Below, piece by piece: positions 25,976 to 34,908 of a stretch of DNA of 46,028 bases. The position numbers were made by a program, and so were the translations under genes. This DNA comes from a virus: positions 1 through 46,028 of the IMG/VR virus record IMGVR_UViG_3300027714_000030. The stretch is one strand, 5' to 3'. How positions within the stretch are numbered: position 1 is the first letter of the stretch; each line of letters starts with the position of its first letter. Under the pieces are notes generated by a model. That model was not told where the DNA came from. It saw nothing but the letters and a program-made list of their open reading frames with translations, and ran no database searches.

Positions 25976-27645
25976 TATTCAATGGTTTCTATAGTAAATT
26001 TAGAGAAACCGTTCTCTCTGTATATCTGTATCTTTTTATCGAATATTTCATGTGGTAAAACAGAGTGGTTTATCACAAATGTATTTATCTTGTTTTCTTT
26101 GATGACTTGGTTTAATATCTTTAAAATGTTATATACACCGTCATGATCGACAGAACTTAATAATTCGTCTAAGAATAGTAGATTTAATTGTGGAAATCTT
26201 AATTTAAGTATTTTAATGATTGCTATGATAATTATGAAATCTGCTTTCTTGCGCTCTCCTGTTGACAGTGTCATTGGATTGATGTCTTCGCCTAAGTGAT
26301 TAATGATACAATTGAACTTTTCATCAAACCTAATATGAAACTGTAAGTGCATAGTTTGCGTCATTGCAGCAATGTTAGTATTTAAGCCTGGTAAAATAGT
26401 TTTTACTGCCAAATTTTTAACTCCATCTTCTCCTAAAACCCTCTCCACGATTTCCATAAACACATGATCAGAATTTAATATATCTTTATCATTTGATTTA
26501 ACTTGTTCTTTTTCTTCAAAATCTTTAATCAAACTCTTTAAGTGTTCAAACTGTGAATCATCTGGAGTGCCTTTAATCTTGAGTAATTCAGATTTAAAGG
26601 TTTTCATATTGTATTTAATATCTGATGTTTTGGATTCTATTTCTCTTTTACCAGATTTTAAAGTTTCTATATTTGATTTAATACCATCAAGAGATTCTTT
26701 AAGAATTTTAATATCTACTGTGTCTTTTTCTATTTTAGAACAAAAGTGATCCTTCTGTTCTAAGTGCCATTCACTGTCTAAATCAGTTTCACATGTTGGA
26801 CACTTTCCACTCTCATAAAGATTTAATTTCTTTTTTAAATATTCTATTTCGTGTTTTAGTGTAGACGCATTGGATCTTGTGGTTTCATATGATGTATTGC
26901 TTTCTTTTATCTTATCATCTATTTCTGATTTTTCTAAATCTAATACTTTTACACTTTCATTAAGTTCCAATAAATTAGATTTTAATTCATCTATTTTATT
27001 ATTGTTCTTTCCTCGAGATTCTTCAAGTAAAGTATTAAGCCTGCCTCTAACTGATCCTATAGAATCTATGATCTGATTTAATTCTGATTCATATGAATCG
27101 ATATCCATTTTAACTTGTCTTCTCTCGGTTTTAATATTCATTTGCATATCGTTGAGAATAGAAAATCCAAACATCTTATCAATGATTTGTTTTTTATCTT
27201 GATTTGACATTGTCAGAAATGACTTAAAATCATTAACCGATAGAATGATAATATTTTTAAAGACATGATATGGAATTCCGAAAATCTCTTCTTCTAAATA
27301 ATCTTGAACTGATTTTTTACCTGCTTTATCAAATTCAACTCCATTTAATTTTACGCTAAATTTATTTGGCATTAAACCCCGCTCTATTACGACATCTATT
27401 GGTCCACATGCTAATCCTATCTTAACATATAATTCCTTGTTGATTCTATTTGGTAAATCAGAAAGTTTGACACCTTCCACTCTTCCATATAATGCATATA
27501 TGATAGCATTGGCGATAGTAGTTTTACCATCGCCGTTTTTACCAAGTGTTAAAAATAACTTAGACTCGTCTTCTTCAAATTGTATTCTTTGTAATTGATT
27601 ACCATATGAAGCGAAGTTTTTGAATTCAATAAAATCTATTCTCAT
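25975..27645 (-). CDS. 46: Recombination endonuclease large subunit (gp46, Rad50/SbcC-like)
   Basis: 556 aa (T4 gp46: 560). An SMC-like ATPase that works with gp47 to resect DNA ends for recombination-dependent replication. The N-terminal Walker A LGKNGDGKTTI lies at about residues 34-44. Long coiled coils flank a zinc hook CPTC (C282, C285). Near the C-terminus are the ABC signature LSTGERKK and Walker B LLFLDELLSSVD. Its ATG overlaps the gp47 stop by 4 nt (ATGA), showing coupling. Confidence 0.95.
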   Translation of the reverse strand: MRIDFIEFKNFASYGNQLQRIQFEEDESKLFLTLGKNGDGKTTIANAIIYALYGRVEGVKLSDLPNRINKELYVKIGLACGPIDVVIERGLMPNKFSVKLNGVEFDKAGKKSVQDYLEEEIFGIPYHVFKNIIILSVNDFKSFLTMSNQDKKQIIDKMFGFSILNDMQMNIKTERRQVKMDIDSYESELNQIIDSIGSVRGRLNTLLEESRGKNNNKIDELKSNLLELNESVKVLDLEKSEIDDKIKESNTSYETTRSNASTLKHEIEYLKKKLNLYESGKCPTCETDLDSEWHLEQKDHFCSKIEKDTVDIKILKESLDGIKSNIETLKSGKREIESKTSDIKYNMKTFKSELLKIKGTPDDSQFEHLKSLIKDFEEKEQVKSNDKDILNSDHVFMEIVERVLGEDGVKNLAVKTILPGLNTNIAAMTQTMHLQFHIRFDEKFNCIINHLGEDINPMTLSTGERKKADFIIIIAIIKILKLRFPQLNLLFLDELLSSVDHDGVYNILKILNQVIKENKINTFVINHSVLPHEIFDKKIQIYRENGFSKFTIETIE

Positions 27646-28757
27646 ATTTCTCCACCGTTATTATATGCACACTGATCGTATAGCACTTTTAACTTTTGTT
27701 TTAATTTGTTCTTAGTTTCTTCATCGTCACCTAATCCATCGACATATACGTTACATAAATTAAGAATGTTGTAATTCTTATACATCTCTTCAACATCATC
27801 CATGTCATGGAAATCTTTGTCAATGTAATTATCTTCATGATAAATGTTTGGTTCTAGTTTTCTACTAATATTTTGAATTCTATTAATAAGTTGGCTTAAT
27901 GCATTCGTAGTAGCAATCTTAGAAGGTACAAATAAATCTACGAAGTTGTTTTTTATCTGATTCTTGAACTGACCCAGTGTCATATCATATAACTGTAAGA
28001 TGTTATATTTGATAAACTTAGGTGATACATCATTCACAAAGAAAGTCTCTGACATGTCTTCTAAATCTACCATATCAAATCCTTTAGTGTTATTAGCGTC
28101 TGATCTGGTTAATTGGTATGGTGTACCAACCATTAAAAGTTTATCTCTTTCTTGTCTAAAGTGTATGTGACCGCTATAAACTCTTGTATATTTGCTATAA
28201 ACATTAAACTCTGTTCCATGTTCATTTTTTACCTTTGCATTTAAATAAATGCCCTTTACTTCAGAATGGCAAAATACAATTTCGGCTGTTGGAAATTCTG
28301 CCAATGTTTCAGTTTCATGAGAAGAATCTCTTCTCCATGGCATCATTAATATTTTTCTGCCTGACCAATCCATCAATTTAGGTTCTTTATAAATCTGAAT
28401 GTTTGGGATCCACTTAAGAGAATCTATTGATGTTACGTCATTTGAACTTTTTGCCCATATATCATGATTACCGCATATAATATGCACTGGTAATATTTTA
28501 CCTAACCTTTCGAATAAATCAACTGCATAATTCAATACTCTAATATTGATACTTTGTCTATTGTCGAATGTGTCTCCGACTTGTACAAGAACATCACCGG
28601 GTTTTACATTTTCCTTTAAAGCAGGTATAAAAACCTCTTCGAAGAATTGTTTTTGAATGTCTAACCATTCCATAGAGTTTGATCTTACACCGAAATGTAA
28701 ATCTCCGAGCACCCATACTCGATTGGCGCCCTTTTTTAAAATAAGAGGTTCAATCAT
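27642..28757 (-). CDS. 47: Recombination endonuclease small subunit (gp47, Mre11/SbcD-like)
   Basis: 371 aa (T4 gp47: 339). Metallophosphoesterase nuclease partner of gp46. All metal-site motifs are visible in order: LGDLHFG (about 17-23), QVGDTFDNR, CGNHDIW, FCHSEVKG and YSGHIHFR. The C-terminal third is helical and would contact gp46. It follows the gp33-like candidate by one codon (stop at 28758, ATG at 28757) and overlaps gp46 by 4 nt, so the three genes probably form one operon with gp41 upstream. Confidence 0.95.
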   Translation of the reverse strand: MIEPLILKKGANRVWVLGDLHFGVRSNSMEWLDIQKQFFEEVFIPALKENVKPGDVLVQVGDTFDNRQSINIRVLNYAVDLFERLGKILPVHIICGNHDIWAKSSNDVTSIDSLKWIPNIQIYKEPKLMDWSGRKILMMPWRRDSSHETETLAEFPTAEIVFCHSEVKGIYLNAKVKNEHGTEFNVYSKYTRVYSGHIHFRQERDKLLMVGTPYQLTRSDANNTKGFDMVDLEDMSETFFVNDVSPKFIKYNILQLYDMTLGQFKNQIKNNFVDLFVPSKIATTNALSQLINRIQNISRKLEPNIYHEDNYIDKDFHDMDDVEEMYKNYNILNLCNVYVDGLGDDEETKNKLKQKLKVLYDQCAYNNGGEI

Positions 28758-29195
28758 TTAGAAAAGTTTCATTATATTCTTTTGCTTCAATATACCAGTA
28801 CGCAAATCCAATTCTTGTATTAAATCTTCTTTGTATACATTTGATAATGAACTGTAGAATTTAGTTGGATTAATGTCAAAATAAACACATAATTCACTAA
28901 ATAAATCTATGCGGCTGTTTTTGATTGACATCTCATCAACAATATATCCATATATGCTGTTAATATCTGCCTTCTTTAAAGTGGCACATTTTCCTAGTGA
29001 ATCTATTTTATTAAAAGATTTAAATCTAGAGACCTCGATTAATCTGTGGATTTCTCTAGCTATTAATTCAAAATGGATTTTATCTTCTTCAGATTTGGTA
29101 TCCTTTACATTTGGATCTAATTCAAAGGTAATGTTAGTAAATTCTGTATCTGGTGATTCAAAATTATTGTTGAAAATTTTATCATTTTTTGCCAT
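28758..29195 (-). CDS. Candidate late-transcription coactivator (gp33-like)
   Basis: 145 aa, helical. The C-terminal half (FSELCVYFDINPTKFYSSLSN, then VYKEDLIQELDLRTGIL) has the layout of T4 gp33: helix, 'F.e.n.I....F...I...I.e.Iq.Ea...nLl', and a short hydrophobic end. T4 gp33 ends in a clamp-binding LDFLL; this protein ends NIMKLF. gp33 bridges RNA polymerase and the gp45 clamp at late promoters. The likeness is by pattern only. It lies between gp41 and gp47, 2 nt after gp41. Alternatively it is an unrelated replication accessory protein. Confidence 0.4.
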   Translation of the reverse strand: MAKNDKIFNNNFESPDTEFTNITFELDPNVKDTKSEEDKIHFELIAREIHRLIEVSRFKSFNKIDSLGKCATLKKADINSIYGYIVDEMSIKNSRIDLFSELCVYFDINPTKFYSSLSNVYKEDLIQELDLRTGILKQKNIMKLF

Positions 29196-29197
29196 AA

Positions 29198-30514
29198 TTA
29201 TATACTGTGTAAGTTTGAATTAGTAGTTTCTTCTGTTTCTATTAACCTCATGAAATTCCAATTTATGTTTAGTTTACATTTAGTTCCTTTGCCTTCACCA
29301 TCTCTGATCTTTAAAACCTTTAACCAATATTCTGAATTGGCTCTCATTAAATCATCTTGAATAATACCCAACATAACATCGGCTGTGTGTGAAAGTCCTG
29401 CAGATTCAGCAATGTCTGTCATGCCAATATCTGAAGAGTTATAACCATTTCTGGTAATTTGTGTCGCTGTAACTATTAACCAGTTATTACGAATACCCAT
29501 TGCTCTAAGATCTTCAGCAATTTGCTTAATCTTCATATAAGTATTCTCTGTGTTTTGGTTTCTATAGTTTGCTAAAATGTTAATGTAATCAATAACAACT
29601 GCTCCTACTTTAATTTGACGCTCTTCTTCTATTTGATTAACATATGCTTCAATATCTAATACTGTTGCCTGCGAAGTTGGGAATTGCTTAACAAATAAAG
29701 AACCTGGCGGTGTGAATCCATCACCAACGGTTTCTAATCTACGTTTGATATGATCTTTATTCTTTGCTTTATCACCATATTCATTAATGTTAATAGTTAA
29801 TAAATTAGAACCTATACGCTTTACGAATTTATGTGCTGCCATTTCTGCGGTTACTACTACAGTGTTAGTTCCCATTTTTACAAAGTTTGCAGCGTCATTT
29901 GCTAAATAAATTGACTTACCGATATTTTGTTCACCTGCATATACAATTAAGTTACCTCCCTTATCATAACCTCCGCCTAACATTCTATCTAAGAAGTTAT
30001 AACCTGTGCTTACTTTCTCTGTATCCTTTTGATCATGTGAGTCTACTTCAAAGAAATCTAATCCAAGATCTGAATTAAATGATAAATTATTTCTATCATT
30101 AATTAAACCCTTAACTTTAGTGACAATACTGTCTACGTTTTCAGGTGTTACTTGTGTTGTTTTAATAAATTCTATAGTGTCAATAAGCGATGTATCAAAT
30201 GTTCTCCATTTAATCCATGATTCTGCGGTAGTAGTTACCCATTCCTCATCATATTGATCTAAGTCTACTTCATATACTATATTAAGAATTTCAGGTGTTA
30301 CCTTTTCTTTAGCTTTTTCACTTCTTTGAATTAACATGCTTAATTGATCCTTTGTAGGAGTCTCATTAAATCTTTCAAAAAACTTATTAGCTAATTGACT
30401 CAATATGTCGATTTCTTGTGATGTGTAAAAACCTGATTTAATACTCTTTAAGTATTTGGTCTTAACTAAAGATAATCTAAAGAATATTTTTTCAAAGTCT
30501 TGTCCGAATTGCAT
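29198..30514 (-). CDS. 41: Replicative DNA helicase (gp41, DnaB-like)
   Basis: 438 aa (T4 gp41: 475). Hexameric 5'-3' helicase with a RecA-type core: STGYNFLDRMLGGGYDKGG, Walker A AGEQNIGKSIY, Walker B VGAVVIDYINIL, the TATQITRNGYNSSDIG loop, and DVMLGIIQDD. The N-terminal 150 residues are helical, as in DnaB family N-domains. It lies in the run uvsX - small gene - 41, matching T4 uvsX-40-41. Confidence 0.93.
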   Translation of the reverse strand: MQFGQDFEKIFFRLSLVKTKYLKSIKSGFYTSQEIDILSQLANKFFERFNETPTKDQLSMLIQRSEKAKEKVTPEILNIVYEVDLDQYDEEWVTTTAESWIKWRTFDTSLIDTIEFIKTTQVTPENVDSIVTKVKGLINDRNNLSFNSDLGLDFFEVDSHDQKDTEKVSTGYNFLDRMLGGGYDKGGNLIVYAGEQNIGKSIYLANDAANFVKMGTNTVVVTAEMAAHKFVKRIGSNLLTININEYGDKAKNKDHIKRRLETVGDGFTPPGSLFVKQFPTSQATVLDIEAYVNQIEEERQIKVGAVVIDYINILANYRNQNTENTYMKIKQIAEDLRAMGIRNNWLIVTATQITRNGYNSSDIGMTDIAESAGLSHTADVMLGIIQDDLMRANSEYWLKVLKIRDGEGKGTKCKLNINWNFMRLIETEETTNSNLHSI

Positions 30515-30585
30515 ATTTTAATTTATTAGGTCTTGTTATCCTTCTATGGACACTATGTTATTTTGTTTCTTTGTTAGAAGCAGTA

Positions 30586-30885
30586 TCATTCAAATGGATT
30601 AGTCTTAATCTTCCATGATTCTTTACCATCGGCTGGGTTTAATACTTCTACTAAATCCAAATCCACTAATTCATTAATAGATTCCAAAAGGTGAGATTCT
30701 TCAGTTTCCGGAAATCTATATGTTTTCAATGCGTGTAAAGTAAAATTACCTCGATGTCTGTCAGGCATCCTAACACATAATTTTATTTCTGATAATAATA
30801 AATCAAACGCAGATGGATAATCTGGTAAATCTTTTTCAATACCTAAAATATATTTAATAGGTAATTTATCCTCATTAATCTTCAT
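30586..30885 (-). CDS. Small protein of unknown function between uvsX and 41
   Basis: 99 aa, its start overlapping the 3' end of uvsX by 11 nt, so coupled to it. The sequence (IKYILGIEKDLPDYPSAFDL, then SHLLESINELVDLDLVEVLN) suggests helices followed by a short beta hairpin, which could be a small winged-helix domain. The family is not recognised. T4 carries gene 40 at this position, but no sequence likeness is evident. Confidence 0.7.
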   Translation of the reverse strand: MKINEDKLPIKYILGIEKDLPDYPSAFDLLLSEIKLCVRMPDRHRGNFTLHALKTYRFPETEESHLLESINELVDLDLVEVLNPADGKESWKIKTNPFE

Positions 30886-31984
30886 CAGATTCCAATATAG
30901 ATTCTAAGTCAATTTCTCTCTCTTCTGTATTGTAATTGAATACATGCTTGATTCTACTTTCAATCTTCTCTAAAACCTCTTGTGTAAATACTTTATCAGT
31001 AAAGAAATCTTTGTTAGGTACAGTATGATCTAGGTGTTTACATATCCAGTTTCTTGAAGTTGCTTTAGGCGTTTTTACACCCTTTTCAATAATACCTTTA
31101 GTAATACCAATATCTTCCCAATCAATATATTGTTCCAATCCAACATATGCATTCATACCTTCAGTAAAGTGTAAATGGAATTTAATATTGGTTGGTTTTG
31201 CAAAACGATTCTTATTAGGCTTAGCTGTCACGATAATACCAGCTTTATCTCCACCTGTATCTTTAAGTTGTGCCTTTCCTAAATATAAAACAATTGATGC
31301 TGCATATTCTGGTCCAGTTCCACCACCCGCGACTTGTCTTGAGATAAAGTCTTGTGTTTGATATGTATGATTAGTAAAAATAAAAGGTATCTTAAGATCT
31401 GCCAATGGTGTCATGATGATTCTAAAAATAGATTTTAGAACTTTAGATCTTGTCATATCTGCTTTTTCAGATCCTGATCTAGCATCATCGATTTCTTTTT
31501 GAGTTGCTAAGTTACCTGCAGAATCAAGAATCATCATGATCTTTGGTGTTTTTCCACCATTACGCTTTACTTCTTGCATTTTGCTAGTAAGCGTAGTAAC
31601 TGATGTTCTAAATTCTTGAACAGTATTAATAGGTTGGTAATTAACTTTTGTTACGTCAATTCCAAACTTTTCCATTTGATCTTTGTCAACTGCTGCTTCA
31701 GAATCAAAGTAAATTACATTGTAGCCCATTTCAATTGCCTTTCTAACAGAGTTCAATACTAAGAATGTTTTACCTGTACCTGATGGTCCGGCGATTGAAC
31801 ATGTTCTACTGTTAGGCCATCCACCAAATAGTGAACCACTAACACATGCGTTTAAATGAAAATTACCAGTGTCAATCCACTCTGTAACTTCGCTAAATGT
31901 AGAGTCAGCCATAATTGATCCCATTGGATTTAATGTTTTTAACTCTGAGTTTATGTCTGCGAAACTAAAATCTTTCTTTGCCAT
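30875..31984 (-). CDS. uvsX: RecA-like recombinase (UvsX)
   Basis: 369 aa (T4 UvsX: 391). Strand-exchange protein for recombination-dependent replication and repair. Walker A is AGPSGTGKTF (about 65-74), followed by NVIYFDSEAAVDK (catalytic Glu region), Walker B KIMMILDSAGNL, and FIFTNHTYQT with QVAGGGTGPEYAAS (DNA-binding loop). It ends in an acidic tail (ESILESDED), as in RecA/UvsX proteins. Upstream sequence is AT-rich (TAATATAATATAAAA) without the late-type element. Confidence 0.95.
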   Translation of the reverse strand: MAKKDFSFADINSELKTLNPMGSIMADSTFSEVTEWIDTGNFHLNACVSGSLFGGWPNSRTCSIAGPSGTGKTFLVLNSVRKAIEMGYNVIYFDSEAAVDKDQMEKFGIDVTKVNYQPINTVQEFRTSVTTLTSKMQEVKRNGGKTPKIMMILDSAGNLATQKEIDDARSGSEKADMTRSKVLKSIFRIIMTPLADLKIPFIFTNHTYQTQDFISRQVAGGGTGPEYAASIVLYLGKAQLKDTGGDKAGIIVTAKPNKNRFAKPTNIKFHLHFTEGMNAYVGLEQYIDWEDIGITKGIIEKGVKTPKATSRNWICKHLDHTVPNKDFFTDKVFTQEVLEKIESRIKHVFNYNTEEREIDLESILESDED

Positions 31985-32004
31985 ATTATTGTTGTATTTT
32001 TATA

Positions 32005-32214
32005 TTATATTACAAACGGGTCGTTTGTTTCTTCTGCTTCACTTTCTGGAAATCTTAATGCTTCTTCACGCCTAAGAGTATTTAGTGCATAAACTGCTTC
32101 ATCAGCTTCTTTCTTAAGATCATCGATTTTCAATTGAATATCGCTTAATCTATTCAAGATTTTGTTATATGCGTCAACATATTCTTGTTGTTCTGGTGTT
32201 AAATTAACTTCCAT
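32005..32214 (-). CDS. Small coiled-coil protein of unknown function (69 aa)
   Basis: MEVNLTPEQQEYVDAYNKIL, then heptad-like helices (LSDIQLKIDDLKKEADEAVY), ending with an acidic tail and NDPFVI. Probably one long helix or a coiled-coil dimer. It sits one base from the next upstream small gene and 20 nt before uvsX. No function can be assigned. Confidence 0.65.
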   Translation of the reverse strand: MEVNLTPEQQEYVDAYNKILNRLSDIQLKIDDLKKEADEAVYALNTLRREEALRFPESEAEETNDPFVI

Positions 32215-32215
32215 T

Positions 32216-32380
32216 TTATGCTATATTATTAGGGACTTCCAATTCTAATTCTAATTGATTAGGATCTTTTTTGTATTTGTCAGCAATGTTCCAAGATAAA
32301 TCTCTGACTACTTGACCTAATTCCATATTATTTGGGAATTCCTGTGCTAATTCTGTAATTTTGTTTTCTAATTCTGTCAT
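32216..32380 (-). CDS. Small acidic protein of unknown function (54 aa)
   Basis: ATG at 32378-32380, stop TAA at 32216-32218. The protein MTELENKITELAQEFPNNME continues with LGQVVRDLSWNIADKYKKDP and an acidic Leu/Glu tail. It fits exactly between the polymerase C-terminal gene (stop 32392) and the 69-aa gene (ATG 32214), which supports it as a real gene in this run. Confidence 0.6.
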   Translation of the reverse strand: MTELENKITELAQEFPNNMELGQVVRDLSWNIADKYKKDPNQLELELEVPNNIA

Positions 32381-32391
32381 GTTCTTTGTTT

Positions 32392-33600
32392 TTAAAATAG
32401 TGCCGAGGCGTATATTAAGTTAGTGTCTAACGTTTGTAATCCAATTGCTGTAAGAACCCTATTTAAAGGATCGATCATAGCTTTTTCAAATTGTGTATCG
32501 TAATCTACCTTTGGTGCTATTTCATAAGGATGTTCATTTGGCATGAATGCGTAGACTTCACTAATAGTTCCTATACAATTGTATATTTTAAGTTTTTCTC
32601 CATTAGCTATCAGTTTATATTTGTTTTTATATTTTTTATTATTATTTAAAATATAATTATAGTAACCTGCTGCCTTTACGTTTGCCGGACATTTTAAACC
32701 AACTTGTAGCTCTTCTTGATCATCAAGAATGTATTTGTCTATGTTATTGGTTCTCTTATTAAATGAAATATCGTCAATATCTGCTAGTTTAAACTCTTTC
32801 TTACACTTTTTCATAAATTCAACAAGCTGTTGTAATTCTGTTGCAGTTGGTTGAATTTCAGATGTAAAAAGAATTCTAAGACATTCTACTAGTTTTTCTC
32901 TTGCAAATTTAGGAGTAGATGATTGAATAGTATCAAACCCGATAGTTTTAACCTTCTTTAATGAAGGGTGTCTATCTGTCACTTCTAGTTTATCGTCCCA
33001 TGCAATATTCTGAATATACTTTTTCTTTGACATCCAAATACCATTATATGCTAATGATTCTAATTCGAACATAAGGAAATTATCTGTATTTCTTTTATCT
33101 GCATATTTTTCCATACATTTAGTAATGTAATCCTTTAATCTAAAGGCATAAAATGCAAGAATAAACTCGTCTATTTTTAATTTCTTAGTTTCGTCAGCCC
33201 ATATAATAGATTCATATAGATCTTGAAATTGTACATAGCATGAATCAGTATCAATATAAATTACTGCAGGCTTTTCTATTTTACCCTTTACTTTAATATT
33301 GAATTGTTCATGAACTGCAGTATCTTTGTGCCAGAAATCATTAACATATTTGTTAAGAATTGTTTCTGAATAAAGAATTGCATTTTTACCTTGCTTGGTA
33401 ATTGATTCAGCTATGTCTAAATTAAAAAAGTGAAACCACTTATTACCAAATGCTCCATAAATGGAGTTAAGAGTTAACTTAACTGCTTGTTCATACGCAG
33501 TGTATTTGGCAGATAGCTGCTTGTAGTGGTCTACAAGCAGCTGAGCCTCATCATCTGTGAGTTGATCAATTGATTTTTTTTCTAACTCTTCTAATATCAT
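32392..33600 (-). CDS. 43B: DNA polymerase (gp43), C-terminal part of a split gene
   Basis: 402 aa. Carries the second half of a B-family polymerase: fingers helix with motif B KLTLNSIYGAFGN (K41 to N53), then motif C VIYIDTDSCYVQ (about 113-124) with the catalytic Asp pair, then palm/thumb. It has no exonuclease and no motif A; those are in the gene at 37587-38990. Together the two parts give 869 residues (T4 gp43: 898). The first 40 residues are a long helix, so the break lies at the fingers tip. The C-terminus YASALF may bind the clamp. ATG lies 3 nt after the gp45 stop. Confidence 0.93.
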   Translation of the reverse strand: MILEELEKKSIDQLTDDEAQLLVDHYKQLSAKYTAYEQAVKLTLNSIYGAFGNKWFHFFNLDIAESITKQGKNAILYSETILNKYVNDFWHKDTAVHEQFNIKVKGKIEKPAVIYIDTDSCYVQFQDLYESIIWADETKKLKIDEFILAFYAFRLKDYITKCMEKYADKRNTDNFLMFELESLAYNGIWMSKKKYIQNIAWDDKLEVTDRHPSLKKVKTIGFDTIQSSTPKFAREKLVECLRILFTSEIQPTATELQQLVEFMKKCKKEFKLADIDDISFNKRTNNIDKYILDDQEELQVGLKCPANVKAAGYYNYILNNNKKYKNKYKLIANGEKLKIYNCIGTISEVYAFMPNEHPYEIAPKVDYDTQFEKAMIDPLNRVLTAIGLQTLDTNLIYASALF

Positions 33601-33603
33601 CTA

Positions 33604-34347
33604 TTAAGCAGTTTGGCAAGTTGAAATTGTCAATAAAGTTTCTGAATCATTTGATTCGAATACTACTTTAGAATCTGACACATAAACAGTTTGCTCTTCT
33701 TTGTCTAATAGATTTAAATATTTTTTGTAAACAGTAACCAGACCAGTACCATTTGTATCTGGTGTAAGTACTACATTAAATGATTTTCCATTCACGTTAA
33801 TACCTTGTACATCAGAAAGGATGCCGAATGTTTCATCTTTATCAAGTGAGAATAAATTCTTAACTTTACCGATTGAATGTGTATCTAGTTTAAAATCAAA
33901 TTTAGAATCTGATCTTGCAAAGATAGCATCGCGTTGTTCTTGAGAAAGATCTTTAAATCCTAAAGATGGCTCTGAACAAGAAAGTGTAATTTCTAATTCA
34001 TCATTAAAGATACGTAAAGTAGATGCAACGAATTCTTCGTCGTTTTCAATAAATTCTAATTCACCTTTAATTGCGTCATGGTCAAAATGCTTAATAGCTT
34101 CAATAACTTTGTTACCTTCAAAGAATGCAATTTTCATTTCTTTGTCAGTGTCTGGCCATTCACTTACTTGGAAGATTTTATCTGCAGCAATAGAGTGGTG
34201 CTTTACAGCATCTCTTTGTGGAAGATAAACAGTTGAATGGATTTGACCCTCTTTTATTTTCATATAAATGAATGAGTCGATTAGTTTAACGCGATTGATA
34301 AACTCTGTTAGTGCATGTTGGTCAATGCGATCAATTTTTAATTTCAT
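33604..34347 (-). CDS. 45: Sliding clamp (gp45)
   Basis: 247 aa from the ATG at 34345-34347 (T4 gp45: 228). The longer frame to 34410 would add 21 residues with no support. It begins MKLKIDRIDQHALTEFINRV and ends with DSKVVFESNDSETLLTIST, echoing the T4 start MKLSKDTTALLKNF and its clamp-type C-terminal strands. The trimeric clamp tethers the polymerase and, in T4, also activates late transcription with gp55 and gp33. It directly precedes the polymerase C-terminal gene. The leader has GGTATAATATTC rather than the late-type element. Confidence 0.8.
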   Translation of the reverse strand: MKLKIDRIDQHALTEFINRVKLIDSFIYMKIKEGQIHSTVYLPQRDAVKHHSIAADKIFQVSEWPDTDKEMKIAFFEGNKVIEAIKHFDHDAIKGELEFIENDEEFVASTLRIFNDELEITLSCSEPSLGFKDLSQEQRDAIFARSDSKFDFKLDTHSIGKVKNLFSLDKDETFGILSDVQGINVNGKSFNVVLTPDTNGTGLVTVYKKYLNLLDKEEQTVYVSDSKVVFESNDSETLLTISTCQTA

Positions 34348-34414
34348 AATTGTTATTTGTTTAGATAATGATATTTGAATATTATACCTATAACTATGAA
34401 ATAGTTTCATAAAA

Positions 34415-34443
34415 AAAGGACATACTGTTATGGTATGTCCTTT
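34415..34443 (-). terminator. Intrinsic terminator after the isolated late-type gene
   Basis: AAAGGACATAC (34415-34425) and GTATGTCCTTT (34433-34443) form a perfect 11-bp stem with a 7-nt loop. The minus strand continues with T7. It follows the stop of the 98-aa gene by about 25 nt and precedes gp45. Confidence 0.88.
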
Positions 34444-34469
34444 GGTTAATTTTACTTTAAATTTTAATA

Positions 34470-34766
34470 TTATCTAAGACCTAATTCATCTCGTAAATCT
34501 TTCCAGTCAAAATCAGCAATGATTTCTTTAACTGTCATTTCATTATTTTCACCCCAATCAGATATGTAATCAAACATTTCTTCTCGGCTAAATTCGTCTT
34601 CGTCTAATTTACCATCCATGAATTCATCTTCATATGAATCATAAATGTCATCTGCAACTTCATCAGTAAACACTCTAAGTTTTTTAATGTCTGATGATGA
34701 ATATTTCTCGTTTAATGTTGAAGTAAATGATTCGAATGTTTGTACGAATTTGTTTGCTTTTGCCAT
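34470..34766 (-). CDS. Small acidic protein with capsid-targeting-like N-terminus
   Basis: 98 aa, very acidic. The N-terminus VQTFESFTSTLNEKYSS resembles the targeting segment of T4 internal head proteins (TYQEFIAEA), with a possible protease site after LNE. The rest is helical with EF-hand-like acidic repeats (SYEDEFMDGKLDEDEFSREE), although no full EF-hand loop is convincing. Unlike its replication-gene neighbours it has an exact late-type promoter 29 nt upstream and its own terminator, so it is probably a late, monocistronic gene. I infer a protein packaged in the head; function unknown. Confidence 0.6.
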   Translation of the reverse strand: MAKANKFVQTFESFTSTLNEKYSSSDIKKLRVFTDEVADDIYDSYEDEFMDGKLDEDEFSREEMFDYISDWGENNEMTVKEIIADFDWKDLRDELGLR

Positions 34767-34795
34767 AATATTTTATTTTTTTATGTATTATTAGA

Positions 34796-34805
34796 TTATA
34801 TATCT
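34796..34805 (-). promoter_or_regulatory. Late-promoter-like element for the isolated 98-aa gene
   Basis: Exact AGATATATAA on the minus strand, 29 nt upstream of ATG, placed just downstream of the nrdA terminator. Confidence 0.65.
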
Positions 34806-34825
34806 ATTTTTTCTTTGAACAAAAC

Positions 34826-34899
34826 GAAGCCGGGAAGTAGCGAACCCCCGGCTTCTATCCGAAAACTAGTTTCGGTCCTAAGAGTGGTATTCAAACCAC
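34826..34899 (-). terminator. Three-hairpin element after nrdA
   Basis: Three stems occur in a row: GTGGT/ACCAC (34884-34888 with 34895-34899), CCGAAA/TTTCGG (34859-34864 with 34870-34875), and GAAGCCGGG/CCCGGCTTC (34826-34834 with 34847-34855). The last is GC-rich and is followed on the minus strand by GTTTTGTT, so it works as a terminator for nrdA. The first two may protect the 3' end or form a larger RNA fold. Confidence 0.7.
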
Positions 34900-34908
34900 A
34901 CCTTTATT

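Noticed and set aside
34348-34410. Longer N-terminus for gp45 (start at 34410)
   Set aside because: The extra residues have no clamp-like character, and the internal MKLKID start matches the T4 gp45 N-terminus.
34510-34766. EF-hand calcium-binding domain in the 98-aa protein
   Set aside because: The acidic repeats lack a complete 12-residue loop with the conserved Gly and final Glu spacing.
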